A stretch of DNA of 64,000 bases from Bimuria novae-zelandiae CBS 107.79 (lineage: Eukaryota > Ascomycota > Dothideomycetes > Pleosporales > Didymosphaeriaceae). Positions within the stretch are counted from its first letter, which is position 1. Every line of letters starts with the position of its first letter. The position numbers and the translations under genes are program-made. Positions 1 through 11,724 of this stretch are shown in pieces. Under the pieces are notes generated by a model, which saw nothing but the letters and a program-made list of their open reading frames with translations, was not told the origin of the DNA and searched no databases. The stretch spans positions 1 to 64,000 of the forward strand of contig ML976769.1 of NCBI GenBank assembly GCA_010015655.1, in the 5' to 3' direction.

Positions 1-98
1 TCAATATCACTGTTATATGATATTTCGTTCTCTATGTCAGATAGGAGCTCTCGGCTCTCAGCAATATCTAATGTATCACCTAATGTTGTTAGCAACAT
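1..98 (-). CDS. N-terminal fragment of an unidentified protein encoded by element A
   Basis: A minus-strand frame opens at the ATG at 96-98 and stays open for 32 codons to the window edge, beginning MLLTTLGDTLDIAESRELL. An in-frame TGA lies a few codons upstream, so this is the first available start. It is rich in acidic residues and has none of the RIP-type stops seen in neighbouring relics. I do not recognise the family. Being inside element A it may be its transposase or a passenger, but a 32-codon frame can also be chance. Confidence 0.3.
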   Translation of the reverse strand, partial: MLLTTLGDTLDIAESRELLSDIENEISYNSDI

Positions 99-367
99 GT
101 TCGCAATGTGTTCTCAACAACTTAACTCATTTTTTCGGCAGTCTTAGCGAGCAAAGTGTGTTGGGAGAATTTTGATGGGGACCTTAGTGGGTCGGCTATT
201 TAAAAAGCTAAAGCCACCAATAGCTGACTAAACTCTACCATCCAATAGATGGCCGCACCAACGCGCTTGGGCCCCCGGGAAATTAGTTGGTGGGCTCAAG
301 TTGAAGTGTGGTGGGGTTAACTGTATGCACGCGCGTCGTTTGTGGCAGATTTTGACAGTGCGGGGGA
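1..367 (-). mobile_element. End of an unidentified DNA element (element A), truncated by the window
   Basis: This stretch interrupts the LTR of Copia-A at a TA (368-369): to its right only the last ten bases of that LTR remain. Read on the minus strand the element begins TCCCCCGCACTGTC, a G/C-rich terminus like those of Tc1/mariner-type elements. It is far less AT-biased than the Copia around it, so it probably arrived after the main RIP episodes. The other end and most coding sequence lie outside the window, so the superfamily cannot be fixed. A minus-strand open frame starts at 98. Confidence 0.45.
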
Positions 368-3078
368 TAATCTAACACACCCCTTTAGCTTAGAGCAATC
401 TATTAATTTAAGCTGCACATGCTAAGGTTACATAAAGGAGAGGTCGTTAAATTAATTTTAAATCTCCTCTAGAGGTGCTTTACGTGCTACCTTTTAATCT
501 CTTATCTCTACTAGTCCTAAATAGTCTAAAAAGGCTGGCCACTTGTTTACTAGGAGTGTCTTTGTAAGGCCATCTATAATTATATCTTTAGATCGTGTGT
601 ACTTTACATTGATTCTGCCGCCCATGACTTCCTGTCGGAGCCAGTGATTGTGGATATCTACATGCCGTAACTTGGTTTGTAGCTTAGAAACTTCCTAGGT
701 TACTAGTCTAATGGTCTGCTAGTTGTCGCATTTAATCGTAATTATCGGGCTAGGTAATTGAACCCTCAGCTCTTTAATTAAGCGAGACGTGAAGATAGCT
801 TCTTTAGCCACTTATAAAAGTGCTAGGAGTTTAGCTTTTATAGTTAATATTATAATAGTCTCCTGTTTGCTGGCTCTCCACGCAATAAGTCTATTAAATA
901 GTTTAATATATTATGGTACAATTCTATTAGGTTCTATGCCAAGACTCTTGGGTGGATCCAGAGTGTATATATATGTAGGATACTTCTACTGTAGAGGAAT
1001 AAACGCAGCTCTTCCCTTCCTCACATAATAGTATATCTTTGTAAGCTCTTGCGGTCTAGTGTATTATTAGCGAATAAGGCGTTACTAGCTACTTGCAAGG
1101 AATCACCTCTACTAACTTAGAGCGTTATCCACTTTGTGTCGTTAAGATATAATAAGACTTGGTCGGTAGCATGGTGGTGCTCTAGTCCTGGATTCGCGAG
1201 GAATCTAGCTAGTTAAGAGGTTGCAAAGGCGATATCTAGTCGCGTGCTAATAGCTGTATATAATAGTAATCCGATCTTGCGTTAATACTTATTAATTTCT
1301 AAGGGTGAAGCTAGTCCTTCTCTTAGCTTAAGCTCCCCTATTGCTATTAGAGTATCGTGCTGGATTGTTTGGTCGTCAATTAGGCGGCTAATTTTGTCGC
1401 AGTATAAAGCCTAGGAGAGTTAAATAAGTTGTTTCTAATAATCTCTAATTACTTTAATCCTTAGGAACCATTATAGGCTTTCTCTACCTATTATTAAGTA
1501 CTTCTTCTTAAGTTACTCTACGGCTTACTGCGCTTCGTAGGTTTTAGATTTTTAGTACGCAAGGATAATATCGTCTACGTAAAAGAAAATAATAATCCCG
1601 TCCTTAATTATATAGTAGCGCTTATGGGGTATACTCTAAAACCTAAGTTAAGTAAGCGTCGCTGTGAATTCCTTCTGCTAGAGTAATAGAGAGATTCTTA
1701 GTCTATATAAGGCTTTTTAAACTTTTAAGATAGTGCCGGGTTTTCTATACCGTTGTGGCATTCGCATGTATACTTCTCTATTTAGTAATGCGTGCATAAA
1801 TGCGTTAGTAACGTTATATTATGTTAGTTTAAGATTATATTTAGCCGCGATAGCTATAAGTAGTTAAAAGAAACGTCTTGCTAGTGTTGCTGCGTAGGTG
1901 TCTTAGGAGGTAATATTACGTTATTAGTTTCCTCTAACTACTAGTCGTGCTTTGCACTTGATAAATTAGTAGTGTTTATTAAACTTATATATATACACCC
2001 ACATGCAATCTAGGATCTGTTGTCCTATTGCCTTTACGGTCTTATATGGTACTTCCACCTATGACTTTATAATTTTATAACTGTCTAGGTGCAATCGTTG
2101 TGCTTCCTTAAATAATTCTTCTATCGGGTGTTTGTTAAGGTTTGTTTTAAATGTGGGCGGAGGTAGTAATTGTAATTAGTGAATTTTAATACCTTTTATA
2201 AGTAGTCTCTTTATCCTTGCTTTATTAATTAGATCTTCTTTATACTTGCCCACGTTCCTAGCTTTAATTCCTGCCATAAAGGCTGCCGCCTAGGGAACTA
2301 TCTTTAATAATTAAATTTTAAGAATACTTAATACTTCCCTAGTTATTAACTACGCTAGTAAGGCTACAGGTGGTGGTGTTATTAGTGGAGTTAGGTAGTA
2401 ATCCCTAATCTTTTGTCCTTAGTAGTAGCCTAGTAGATCCGGCTCTTTATTATCGTTTATATTATAATTGATAGTTTTGTCTTCGTGAAACAATTTAATT
2501 TCTGGTTAGTATATAGGTGGCGGTAGCTTAATTGTCTTGATATACGTTGCTATCTCGTCCAGTGTGCTATGCATAAGATTGTCCATAAGATCCTTAGTTT
2601 TGCCATTAAAGATTATATTCTTGTTAAAAATCACGTCCTGCGTGCTAATGACTTTTGCGAGTAAGGGAACCCAGATTCGATAGATATTAGATAATTGGTA
2701 TCCTACCAGATATCCAATCCATGCCTTCGGATCTAGTCTCTGTAGTCGAGACTTTTCTCTATGTGTATCATCCGTCATTGCAAACGCTTTGCAACCATAG
2801 GCTTTTAAGTAAGCTAGATTTAGTTTCTTGAATAATGTAATTAATCTATTTACTAATAATGCACGTGTGAAGAATAGCTCGTATAGCGTCTTCCAGTTGT
2901 TCGAGTAGTTTGGCGTTCGATTGTATAGGTATACTCCGGCTCGTGTAATTTCTGGCCAGAGCTCCTATAGAAGGTTCGCGTCTAGGCGCATCGCGCGCGA
3001 TTTCTCCTTATTCACACCCCCTAAGCGTTTAGCGCCCCCGTTCTGAGCTTGTGTATCTAGTGCTAAAGGCTTAATAAC

Positions 3079-3140
3079 TGTGACGGTTAAGAATATTCTA
3101 CTCCAACGGGAGCAGAAGGTTAGCCTTTTGCTCCGCGACA
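3079..3140 (+). repeat. Left 62-bp LTR of the TRIM
   Basis: Direct repeat of 3459-3520 with TG..CA ends; preceded by ATAAC. Confidence 0.85.
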
Positions 3141-3160
3141 GTTATGAGCCCGGAATCGCT
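3141..3160 (+). other. Primer-binding site of the TRIM, half-tRNA-iMet type
   Basis: The sequence after the left LTR starts GTTATGAGCCC. Its complement, GGGCUCAUAAC, is the anticodon stem and loop (CAU) of eukaryotic initiator tRNA-Met. That predicts priming by a 5' tRNA fragment cut in the anticodon loop, as is known for Drosophila copia. The tRNA match is from memory of the tRNA family, not from this genome. Confidence 0.65.
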
Positions 3161-3458
3161 GAATTCCCACTCGGGTGGGGTACCACAAGCGAGCACGTGC
3201 ACACCACACAAATAGCCAAGAGCACACTGCACCAAAGAGCACTGCGCCAGAGAGCACTAGGCTAGCAATGCAAATGCTAGCGCTAGATGGCTATAGTGCC
3301 AGATGGCTAAAGAATCAGTTGCAAGAAGGGCCACAGACGTAGAGGGCGAGCGGGAGAGACTGGAGCAGAATATACAGGGCATGTTGCGCTGCGGCCAATA
3401 TGTATGAGAAACCTTGAAAAGCTTCCATCTCTTCGCTACGCTACGATCTGGGGGGGTG

Positions 3459-3520
3459 TGTGACGGTTAAGAATATTCTACTCCAACGGGAGCAGAAGGT
3501 TAGCCTTTTGCTCCGCGATA
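3459..3520 (+). repeat. Right 62-bp LTR of the TRIM
   Basis: Copy of 3079-3140 with one C-to-T change at the end; followed by ATAAC at 3521-3525. Confidence 0.85.
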
Positions 3521-5760
3521 ATAACTATGCCTTGCCCTCGTAACTAGCGTTTAACTTCGGGCTTAACTATCGTAATCTTATTATCTAATTCAATAATTTT
3601 TGGAGTAATATTATATTAGTTTTTAAGAAATTAGAAGAAGTTCGTTAGTGCGTTAATAATTAACTTAGTTATTTAGTTATTAGTAAAGTAGAAATCCTAT
3701 TAGAACTTCGAGTACTTGTCTATAATAAGCATCTAGCTCTTCTCCTTGTTAAACGTTTATAGTTTATATAAATAGAAATTAATAGCGAGCCTCTCTCTAG
3801 GTCCCTACTTATTAATCCTTAGTGCGTGGCTAATTTGCCTCCGCATCTTTGCTCGTCCACATAAGTTACACTCTACTATTATAATTCCCTTAACGCGCAC
3901 CCCCTTAGATTGTTATACTAAGTGTTTAATTATCGCAGGTCCTGGATGACCAAGCCTCTTATGCCAGAGTAGGGCTGACACTTTCTGACTTCGTCTCTGC
4001 GTTCGAGAGTTGTGGGTATGTGTGTAATGAGCTAAGTGGTGCATGGGCTGGTGTTCTAGTACCCATTACCTATAGATCTCTTAAAGTTCTCTGATAGTTG
4101 TTCTATTTAGTCTCTTGAGGGCGGTGGGTTCCGATTTAGTATCCTACTAGAATCCTTGCTGTCTCAACACTTGGAAGGAGACAAGATTATATAATAGGTC
4201 TAGATAAATAGCTACATCGTGTAGTACTAATCTTTCAGCTCCCTGTTCGTGTTGTAGATTTATAATAAGTAATCTATACCCCTTAATCCATATTTATGTA
4301 TTGCCTGCCCACACAAAATCTCCTTGTGCCGGCGGTCGGTAATTGTATATCCAATCGGGATCGTTCGTGATGTGGCAGGTTGAGCCAGAATCAAGGATGA
4401 ATAAACGTCGCAGTAGATAATTAATTCGACTTGTTCCGAAAGACGCGGCAAATACTACTTGTATAGTAGATATCTATCTGCTATTTAGTCACTGTTTAGT
4501 GATCTTTAGAGTTGGAGTATAAGAGTTCTTTATAGGTAGAGTTCTGGTTCTAGGCCTGCTTTAACCTCTTAGAAGTCCTTAAAACTCTAGATCGTACTCT
4601 CGCTTTAGCGCGATGAGTTCCTCGATCTTTTTATTTAGCTACTACCATTCTGGGGCTTTTGCTAGATTTATATAGAAGCAGTCTCTTATAGAGTGCTATA
4701 TACTATATACATGGCATTTCTGCCCTTCTACTTTAATAGATTTTAGGCGCCCACCTGCTTTAACAAGGGTTAAAAGGTCTAGCGGGGAGTCTTGCTCAAC
4801 CATCTGCTAGCTTGTACGTTAATATCGAGGTCTACCCTGTTTTCTAAATAATAACGTTTTAGCACTATAGGCGTCCCCACTTTGTGTACTCCGGGCGGGT
4901 TTGCCGCTTTCACTAAGCTCTAATAAGTCACTCGTTACGAAGGCAGATCTCTGCTTTATTCGCGATATTAGGTAGTTTAGCATTATGTGTTCTTAGAAAC
5001 GCTTTATTATTTCTTTCCTAGTTATGCCTAGTGTGAACCGTCCGTTGTCCTAAAAGGTCGTTAACCACGTAGGAGCGACTTTGTTCACAGCGTTTAGGAA
5101 GTCTTTTGCTACAGCGTTAAACTATATTAATTCTAGGACTTTATACGTCTCCGCTTTAGTAGCTGCTTAATCGTATTCTGCTAGCCATGTATCCCATGTA
5201 TTCGCGGTTTATAGTAGCTTTAGGGAGGAGTAATATTAGTCGCGTGCGCGTTCTTGTTTAAATAGCGTATTAACGCTAATTGTAGCTTTAAGGTTAATAA
5301 TTTACTATTTAAGTAGTTAATCGGGTAGGCAGCACGTCCTTTAGAGATACTAGCTAACTATTAATTATATAAAGATAATAATTTACTAGAGGCTTAACTG
5401 CTCCTTTTTAAATGCGTGTCGATTATTCTTAAATTCTTTAAGCAACGTCTTATAGTACTTAAAATCCTCTTTAAAGGCTTTAATACCTAACGTAGATAGT
5501 TTAGAAATGCGCGTTAGCGTTATAATGCTAGTAGCTAAAGTGTAGTTAGCTAGTTTTAGAGCTTGTGGGATTACTGGCTTAGGTTTTGGCGCAGTCGTTA
5601 ATTTTGGATCTAGTAGATTCTAGATACGATAGAGTACGCATCTTGACTAGATTTATATAACCCACGCCGTATAGTTAGTGTGGTCGCGTAGCGTGATTAT
5701 CGTTGCGTCGCGTAGGTGTGGCGTTGTCATGTTAGTGGTCGAGGTAGTGAGACTCTTAAT

Positions 5761-5969
5761 TATTAGATTTTTTAGGTTATTAAGGATAGATGATAATTGT
5801 CTATGTGTTATAGTATAGGGTCTGATAAAGAAGTAATCATGTTAATAGATTCGATGTTTTGTCTTCTAAAGCTGATTAACGCCTCTTATTTAAAGTTCCT
5901 GTCTGTGCGTTATGTGTAATAGCCCCTAACCTCTTCTAGCCTAGGTTCTCTACTGCATATAATCTGACA
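5761..5969 (-). repeat. Copia-A 5' LTR
   Basis: On the minus strand it starts TGTCAGATTATATGC and ends CTAATA (RIP form of CTAACA), followed directly by the primer site ATTAAGAGTC (5751-5760). Only ten bases of the partner LTR are in the window. Confidence 0.7.
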
Positions 5970-6042
5970 AATTTACTATTACTATTACGCTTAAAGGCTT
6001 AAAACCTGCCCTTATCTATTGCTGCGTATAAATAAGAGTAGC
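5970..6042 (-). pseudogene. hAT transposase fragment left of Gypsy-A
   Basis: The Gypsy-A target duplication GTAGC (6038-6042 and 18188-18192) joins this stretch to the hAT relic at 18188. Read on the minus strand the frame continues through YSYLYAAIDKGRF and would belong to the C-terminal dimerisation part. It is cut at 5969 by Copia-A. The fragment alone would not be recognised; the call rests on the rejoined context. Confidence 0.5.
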
Positions 6043-6424
6043 TATTAGGATCTGAACATGTATAGAACGCGGAGGACCAACGGGCCTTAGTAGAAGTGAC
6101 ACTCGGCGGGGTCGCGTAACCGGGGTCACGTGATGTACCATCTAGCCAAGACATATTATCCTGCCAAGATTGTGGAAGGTGCACCATCCACGGACGGCGC
6201 GACCATCTATCGGAATCTAGGGACGGTAGAAAGAGAGATAGACAGTAAGGTTTACCCCTCTTATATATAAACCTACACGAATACCTTTAAGGCATTTGTG
6301 TTTAACCTGTTTATTAATTTATTGTTTAGATCTAAATAAGTAACCTTGTTAATTTAATTATACTATATACACCTTTAATACTAACGCCCTTAGTAACAGG
6401 CGCAAGCTATCACTATAACCCTTT
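6043..6424 (+). repeat. Gypsy-A 5' LTR, first part
   Basis: Starts TATTAGGATC (RIP form of TGTTAGGATC). Carries GTCACGTGA at 6125-6133 and a TATATATAAA promoter-like box near 6258. Interrupted after base 382 by Copia-B with duplication CCTTT (6420-6424). Confidence 0.9.
6125..6133. promoter_or_regulatory. CACGTG palindrome (E-box) in the Gypsy-A U3 region
   Basis: GTCACGTGA is the core site of bHLH factors such as Cbf1/Pho4. It stands about 125 bp before a TATA-like run. The same site is intact in the solo LTR copies at 51620-51627 and 58890-58897, but reads GTTACGTGA in the 3' LTR near 17815, a RIP-type change. A role in element transcription is inferred. Confidence 0.45.
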
Positions 6425-6646
6425 TATCTAATTATACGGCCTCTATCTGTTATGGATATGAGGCTGGAACACTTTCTTGTTTGTACTATTCTGAATAAGG
6501 CTAGCGCTATATTGGCACTTTTAGGATCCTCGTACACATTTGCATTCTAGACAGATTAGAAGACGATAATTAATTAATCCATTATTACATCTATTAACTT
6601 ATCTATCGCATTATCTTAAAGTGACAGAACACTATTAAATCTAATA
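6425..6646 (+). repeat. Copia-B 5' LTR
   Basis: Starts TATCTAATTATACGG and ends CTAATA; compared with the 3' LTR the differences I see are C/T or G/A. More strongly RIP-mutated than its partner. Confidence 0.9.
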
Positions 6647-6659
6647 ATTAAGAGTTTTA

Positions 6660-9600
6660 TTGCCTCCGCCAAGCCAACTATAATGGCCCTATCGACCCTT
6701 AGAGATCCCACAGTGATCCTTACCAACCACACGAACTACACACCGTGGCTGAACTAACTAAAAATAAAATCCTAATTTCTAAAGGTCTGGAACATTATCA
6801 ACCCAGCGCTGATAGATGAACTAAGATAGAAACCCGCAATGCCGATACCTCCCGCGATAGGCAACTACTAGCCAAGCACGGCGTATACGACTGCGAATCC
6901 GAATAATATGCCAACAATGCCTTCACATCTTTCGACGGCAGGCGCGAAAGCATACAAAGACGATAGCGATTATCACAAAGGATAGCTAGAGATATACAAG
7001 ATCATGGATCGCGAATACCAAGAGGAACAGGCCAGCCTAAACTAAGTAGTTATTATTATCTAATTAATAGTTTCTGCACATCTCTAGAACAACTACTACC
7101 TTTTGGATTAATTAATTAGGTAGTAGATTAATAACCTTACGATTACAGTTAGGGTAGACCTGCAAGACGAATACAGATAATTAAGGGCAAGATACTAAGA
7201 AGCCCTTAAGCTAATAAGAATAGCTAGATTATAGGCTACATGGCTATCTAAGTACGATCATGTAGCCATAGAAGCAGAGACTAATTAGGTCCTAGAGCTT
7301 TAAAGGCTAGACTTAGTTAAAGAAGACTTTATAAAGGCAGTTATCTATATCGCACCTATGTGGGTAACGACCTTCTGGTAATATGGAAGCAAGGATGTAG
7401 CTGTCTCACGGAAGTACATAATGAAACTCTTTTAAGACTACATAATCCTGTAGCACCTAATTAAGGGTAAATAAAAGGGCGCTTTTACTGCTGCAGGTTC
7501 ATCTCTCGCTAATAGTGGTGAATCCACCTAGGCCATAGACAGGGACGCCTCTCTTGTAGATAAAGCAGTAATATTAAAACATTAGGGTAGACCTTGTAAA
7601 CAACGAAATAATGGTTAACGTACCAGAGCTAAGCGGTTCGCAATTACAGACGATAAGCCAGCGATAGCTAGTGGCCTTAAGTGCCCTACTTGTAAATAAC
7701 GCTATAGTTTATAAGACTGCTTCTACGCTTTCCTAGACAAACAACTAGAATAGTTCAGGCTAAAGCCGAGCATGGTTGCCCTAATTAAGTTTAGGCTAGA
7801 GAATGACCCTGCGCTTTAAGAAAGCCTAAGGATAATAAAGAGGGCTAGATTATAGGCACCTATAATTAAATTATCGCATACTCCTACTCTAACTCGAATT
7901 ACTAAGGCTAATAATAAGTAACTAGATAGACGTAAGATTACTAAAATCCTAGCAAGCTTTAACGCCGCATCTTTCCACACTAAATTAAATATATACCCAT
8001 TACGATACTTAGCCATACTCGATTTAGGCACAACCTGCTATATCTTTAACGATATCGATCGCTTTGTCTCATACTGGCCACCGGCGCCAGGAGACTTCAT
8101 ATGGGCAGGGAATACATAAATATAGATTAAAGGATACGGGACTATCTATCTTAACATATAGAGTGTAAGCGGTAATTAAATAATATGGCTAAATAATATA
8201 GCCTATTACCCTAATCTGCTCTGCAACCTTGTATCGTTCCGATTACTTTGGAGGCAAGGCCTTTGGTAGGACATAAGGGTAGACCCAACGACTCTAAAGA
8301 GAAGAGACAATACTGTGCTAGCAGAACTCTAAGAATTGCATAAATAATAGGTGTTAGAACACAGAACAAGGCTAATAGGTAGTATTCCTACTAATGCTGC
8401 GCACGCTACTCACAAGACTAACACACGCACGAAATAAAGACTACAGAAGGCAAACGCATAGACCTGGCACTAGTAATTAGGCTATCTAGGCCCTTAGGCC
8501 CTCGAACACCTCGTGCAGCAATCTAAGGGGGTGAGGATTAAAGGTCTCCCTATAGTTAAATGTAACGCCTGCGGTAAAGCAAAACTAAAATGGCAAATAC
8601 GCCGGCAAGCCAGGGAGCGAACTGAAGGCCCTGGCGAGCGAGTCGCAATAGACTTTCACGACTATGAAGCAGACAGCTTAACAAGAGAGAAGAGCTAAAT
8701 ACTAATTACTAATTAATTCTCCTGCTTCGCATAGGACTTCTACTTTAAGGATAACCGCCTAGCACGGTTAATTATTAAATTACTTAGCACTTTTATACGG
8801 TTTATAGAAGTATAATACAACATTATAGTAAAAGTAATTAAATCTAATAACAAGATCTTCTTTATTAAGGCTAACGTTAAGAAGTGGTGCGCAGCGCAAG
8901 GTATTAAGATTAAGCTTTTAGTACTAGATACTTAAGCATAAAATAGAGGAGTAGAACGCTTAAGGGGTGTAATTAAGAAGAAAGCGCGCACAATGCGTCT
9001 TAACTCTAATCTACCATGGCAAATATGGCCTGAGATCACGCGAGCCACGGTCTACCTATATAATTAAACGCTAAACTACACCAACCAATGGCGATCTCTA
9101 TATAAAGTGTTCTTTACGACAGTAGCCTTTTAGAATAGCATTGTTACCTAACTAAAGAAGCCTAATTAAGCTTACCTAAAAGCATATAGCTGCAAAGCGT
9201 TTGCGATGACTAACGACACAAAACGTAGTAAAAGCAGGCTTTAGAGGCTTGACCCTAAAGCATAGATTAGCTACCTTGTTAGCTACAGATTAACTAACAT
9301 CTAGAGAATATAGATTCCCTCTTTAGCAAAGATAATTAGTACTCGCGATGTAATATTCGATGAGGATACTATGTTCTTAGGCAAAACCAAAGACCTAATA
9401 GATAACCTTATGCACAGTATATTGGAAGAAATAGCAGCCTAGGTACGATTAGTAGAGTTACCTCCCTTACCTTAATAAGAGCAAGCCATTAAGTCCTTCT
9501 TTAAGGATAAGACAATTAGTGAAGCGCCAGAGGTTAAAGGAGCTCCTAAGTACAAGTAAGGCAGGAAAGCTAGGTAAGAATATCTAATGCCTCTATTAAT

Positions 9601-11480
9601 ACCGCTACTAGTGGCACTCCTTGCACAACTAATAGCAAGAGGCAATTAAGCTAGACTACCCTAAGAGTTGCAAACAAAGCAGTTGCGAACAAGCCCGTAG
9701 GCCGTAGCCTTTATGGCAGGCACTAAAGCTGGCAGTAATAATAAATATAAAGGCAAGGCTATTAATAAGGCGTAGCTTTGACAAATAATTATATTAGGTA
9801 AGAAGCCACATCGAAGCGTGCTTCTAGAGCCACCCACATGCCGAAGCAAGCTCGAAGATTACCTTCTTTATAATATGTGAAAGGAAGCAGAACGATCCCA
9901 TCTATAGAGCCACAAGGAAATGAAGTCTTGGAGCGAGGTTGTAGCAGCTCTAGTAAAGGCAGTAGGCTATTAAATCCTCGACTGCATGTGGGTATATACC
10001 TATAAGTTTAATAAACACTATCGATTGTAGAAATGCAAGGCAAGGCTAGTGGTGCGAGGCAATTAACAGCGGCACCTTACCTCGCAAGAAACCTACGCTG
10101 TAACACTAGCAGGACAATCCTTTCGCATGCTTATAGCGATTGTAGCTCGCTTTGACCTAGAGCTTATTTAACATGACGTTACGAACGCGTTTGTTCACGC
10201 AAAGTTAGATAGAGAAATTTATATAAGAATGCCTCGCGGCTACTCGCGAGTAGGCACAGTCCTCTAACTTTATAAAGCACTCTACGGACTGCGCATATCT
10301 TTATTACTCTGGCAAAGAGAGTTTACGTTAATACTCCGTAATATTAGCTTTAAAACAGTGCCCCACGAGCCATGCTGCCTTATTAAGGACGGCATTATTA
10401 TCTTCTTCTATGTAGATAATCTCATTATTGCCTATTAAAAGAATCGTAAGCCTGCAGCAAAAGCAGCTTTCATAGAAATAAGAACTAAGTTTACTCTTAC
10501 TAGCGGAAAAGACCTGCAGTGGTTTCTAGGGATTAAAATTATTAGGGACCGCTTAAATAGAAAGATCTGGCTTTCGTAAGCTTTATACATTAACAAGATA
10601 TCGCGCCTTATTAATCACTATAAGATTCGCTATAATACCCTAATTATAGCAGTCGAACTACTCCCACGCTTAGGGCTCGCAAGCAAGGCTAAGATTAATT
10701 AATACTAGCGCAAAGTCGGATTAATTCTCTATGCTGTAGTAACTACACAACTAGATATTGCTTTTGTAAGTTCTTAATTATTACGATTTCTTTCTAACCC
10801 AAGTAAAGAGCACTAAGTGGCTACTAACCGAGTTCTCCTCTATCTTGCTAATACCAAATTGTTAGGTCTTTAGCTTAGGGGTGTAGATACTTTAGAAGTT
10901 ATAAGCGACGCATCTTTCGCTAATAATACACTTGATCGCAAGAGTTCACAAGGATATATTATTAAGCTATTTAGCGGCCTAATTGCCTGGAGAGCAAGCA
11001 AGCAAGATACAGTCACTATATTAACAATAGAGGCCAAACTTCTAGCGCTCTCACAAGTGGCTAAAGAGGCCATCTTCACTTCATAATTACTCCGAGAGCT
11101 TTGGATTACTGTAAGCAATCATCCAATCACAATTAACTACGACAATTAATAGACTATTCGCCTTATTACTAAAGAACTCGCAAAGCTGCAGACTAAGCTC
11201 CGCCATGTAAATATCCACAATCACTGGCTAAGGCAAGAAGTCACACGTGGGACTATTAAGGTAGACTATTAACGCTCAGAGGACATGGTTGCAGATAGAC
11301 TCACAAAGGCCCTGCTAATAAATAAATAGAGCAAGTTTCTAGATAAACTGGGACTTGCAAATATATTAGATAAGATTACTAATTAAGAGGTTACCTTGCA
11401 GGATCTACAGCAGAGGATAGAGGCCTTTAAGTTAGAATAATAGATAGATAAATAATGCGAAGGTCTAGCTTGAGGATAAG
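6660..11480 (+). pseudogene. Copia-B gag-pol polyprotein relic
   Basis: In-frame fragments identify gag with CPTCK and a following His/Cys pattern near 7676-7740. The integrase zinc-finger and first catalytic region lie near 8500-8700 (VKCNACGKAK, then AIDFHDYEADSL), the integrase end near 9240-9310, RT at 9900-10700 and RNase H at 10850-11300. The RT box at 10409-10420 reads YVDN where YVDD is needed, a G-to-A change on top of many stop codons. Non-functional. Confidence 0.85.
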
Positions 11481-11497
11481 CCCAAGCTAAGGGGGTG

Positions 11498-11719
11498 TGT
11501 CCGATTATACGGCCTCTATCTGTTGTGGATATGAGGCTGGAACACTTTCTTGTTTGTACCATTCTGAATAAGGCTAGCGCTGCATTGGCACTTTCAGGAT
11601 CCTCGCACACATTTGCATTCTAGATAGATTAGAAGACGACAATTAATTAATCCATTATTATATCCATCAACTTATCTATCGCATTATCTTAAAGTGATAG
11701 AACACTATTAAATCTGACA
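11498..11719 (+). repeat. Copia-B 3' LTR
   Basis: Starts TGTCCGATTATACGG and ends ATCTGACA; same length as the 5' copy and closer to the unmutated form. Confidence 0.9.
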
Positions 11720-11724
11720 CCTTT

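Larger units (their letters stand above)
3079..3520 (+). mobile_element. TRIM-like terminal-repeat retrotransposon in miniature
   Basis: Two 62-bp direct repeats (3079-3140 and 3459-3520) start TGTGACGG and end CTCCGCGACA; the right copy ends GATA, and I see only that one difference. They flank 318 bp without coding capacity. The whole unit is bounded by the 5-bp duplication ATAAC (3074-3078 and 3521-3525). Right after the left repeat is GTTATGAGCCCGGAATCGC, a primer-site candidate, and just before the right repeat is a purine tract with seven G. LTR, primer site, purine tract and duplication without genes define a TRIM. It sits in RIP-mutated Copia-A but is itself hardly mutated, so it is a young insertion moved by another element's enzymes. 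Confidence 0.85.
391..5700 (-). pseudogene. Copia-A gag-pol polyprotein relic
   Basis: The minus-strand reading gives recognisable Copia segments separated by TAG/TAA codons. The longest open piece is 2506-2778, at the end of the integrase domain, with the conserved stretch LDPKAWIGYLVGYQLSNIY. RNase H and RT lie below 2500 and gag lies above about 4600. The frame is broken by the TRIM at 3079-3520 and by many CAG-to-TAG and TGG-to-TAG changes, so no full polyprotein can be made. The plus-strand frame at 789-1028, whose start looks like a signal peptide, is the antisense shadow of the RNase H region. Confidence 0.8.
368..5969 (-). mobile_element. Copia-A, RIP-mutated Ty1/copia retrotransposon on the minus strand
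   Basis: On the minus strand the 5' LTR is 5961-base-side to inner end 5969..5761 (209 bp). Next to it is a primer site reading ATTAAGAGTC, then gag, protease, integrase, reverse transcriptase and RNase H down to a polypurine tract next to 377. Only ten bases of the 3' LTR (368-377) remain before element A interrupts it. The order integrase before reverse transcriptase is Copia type. The RT box reads FYVDDII near 1558-1585, so the catalytic aspartates are still coded although stops are frequent elsewhere. A TRIM interrupts the integrase region. The right-hand target duplication would be AAATT at 5970-5974; its partner is outside the window. Confidence 0.85.
6425..11719 (+). mobile_element. 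Copia-B, RIP-mutated Ty1/copia retrotransposon inside the Gypsy-A LTR
   Basis: It has 222-bp LTRs (6425-6646 and 11498-11719) of identical length, a 5-bp duplication CCTTT (6420-6424 and 11720-11724), a primer site starting ATTAAGAG at 6647, and a purine tract AAGCTAAGGGGG before the 3' LTR. Total 5295 bp. Internal order is gag, protease, integrase, RT, RNase H. It entered Gypsy-A after that element had inserted into the hAT. Confidence 0.93.

Noticed and set aside
789..1028. 79-codon plus-strand frame starting with a signal-peptide-like hydrophobic stretch, an effector-like candidate
   Set aside because: It is antisense to the Copia-A RNase H region. The same shadow frame exists in Copia-B at 10870-11118, so its conservation follows from the sense protein.
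4260..4451. 63-codon minus-strand frame
   Set aside because: It is a remaining open piece of the Copia-A protease/integrase region, not a separate gene.
8513..8698. 61-codon plus-strand frame with CNACGK
   Set aside because: It is the integrase zinc-finger part of Copia-B, described with that relic.
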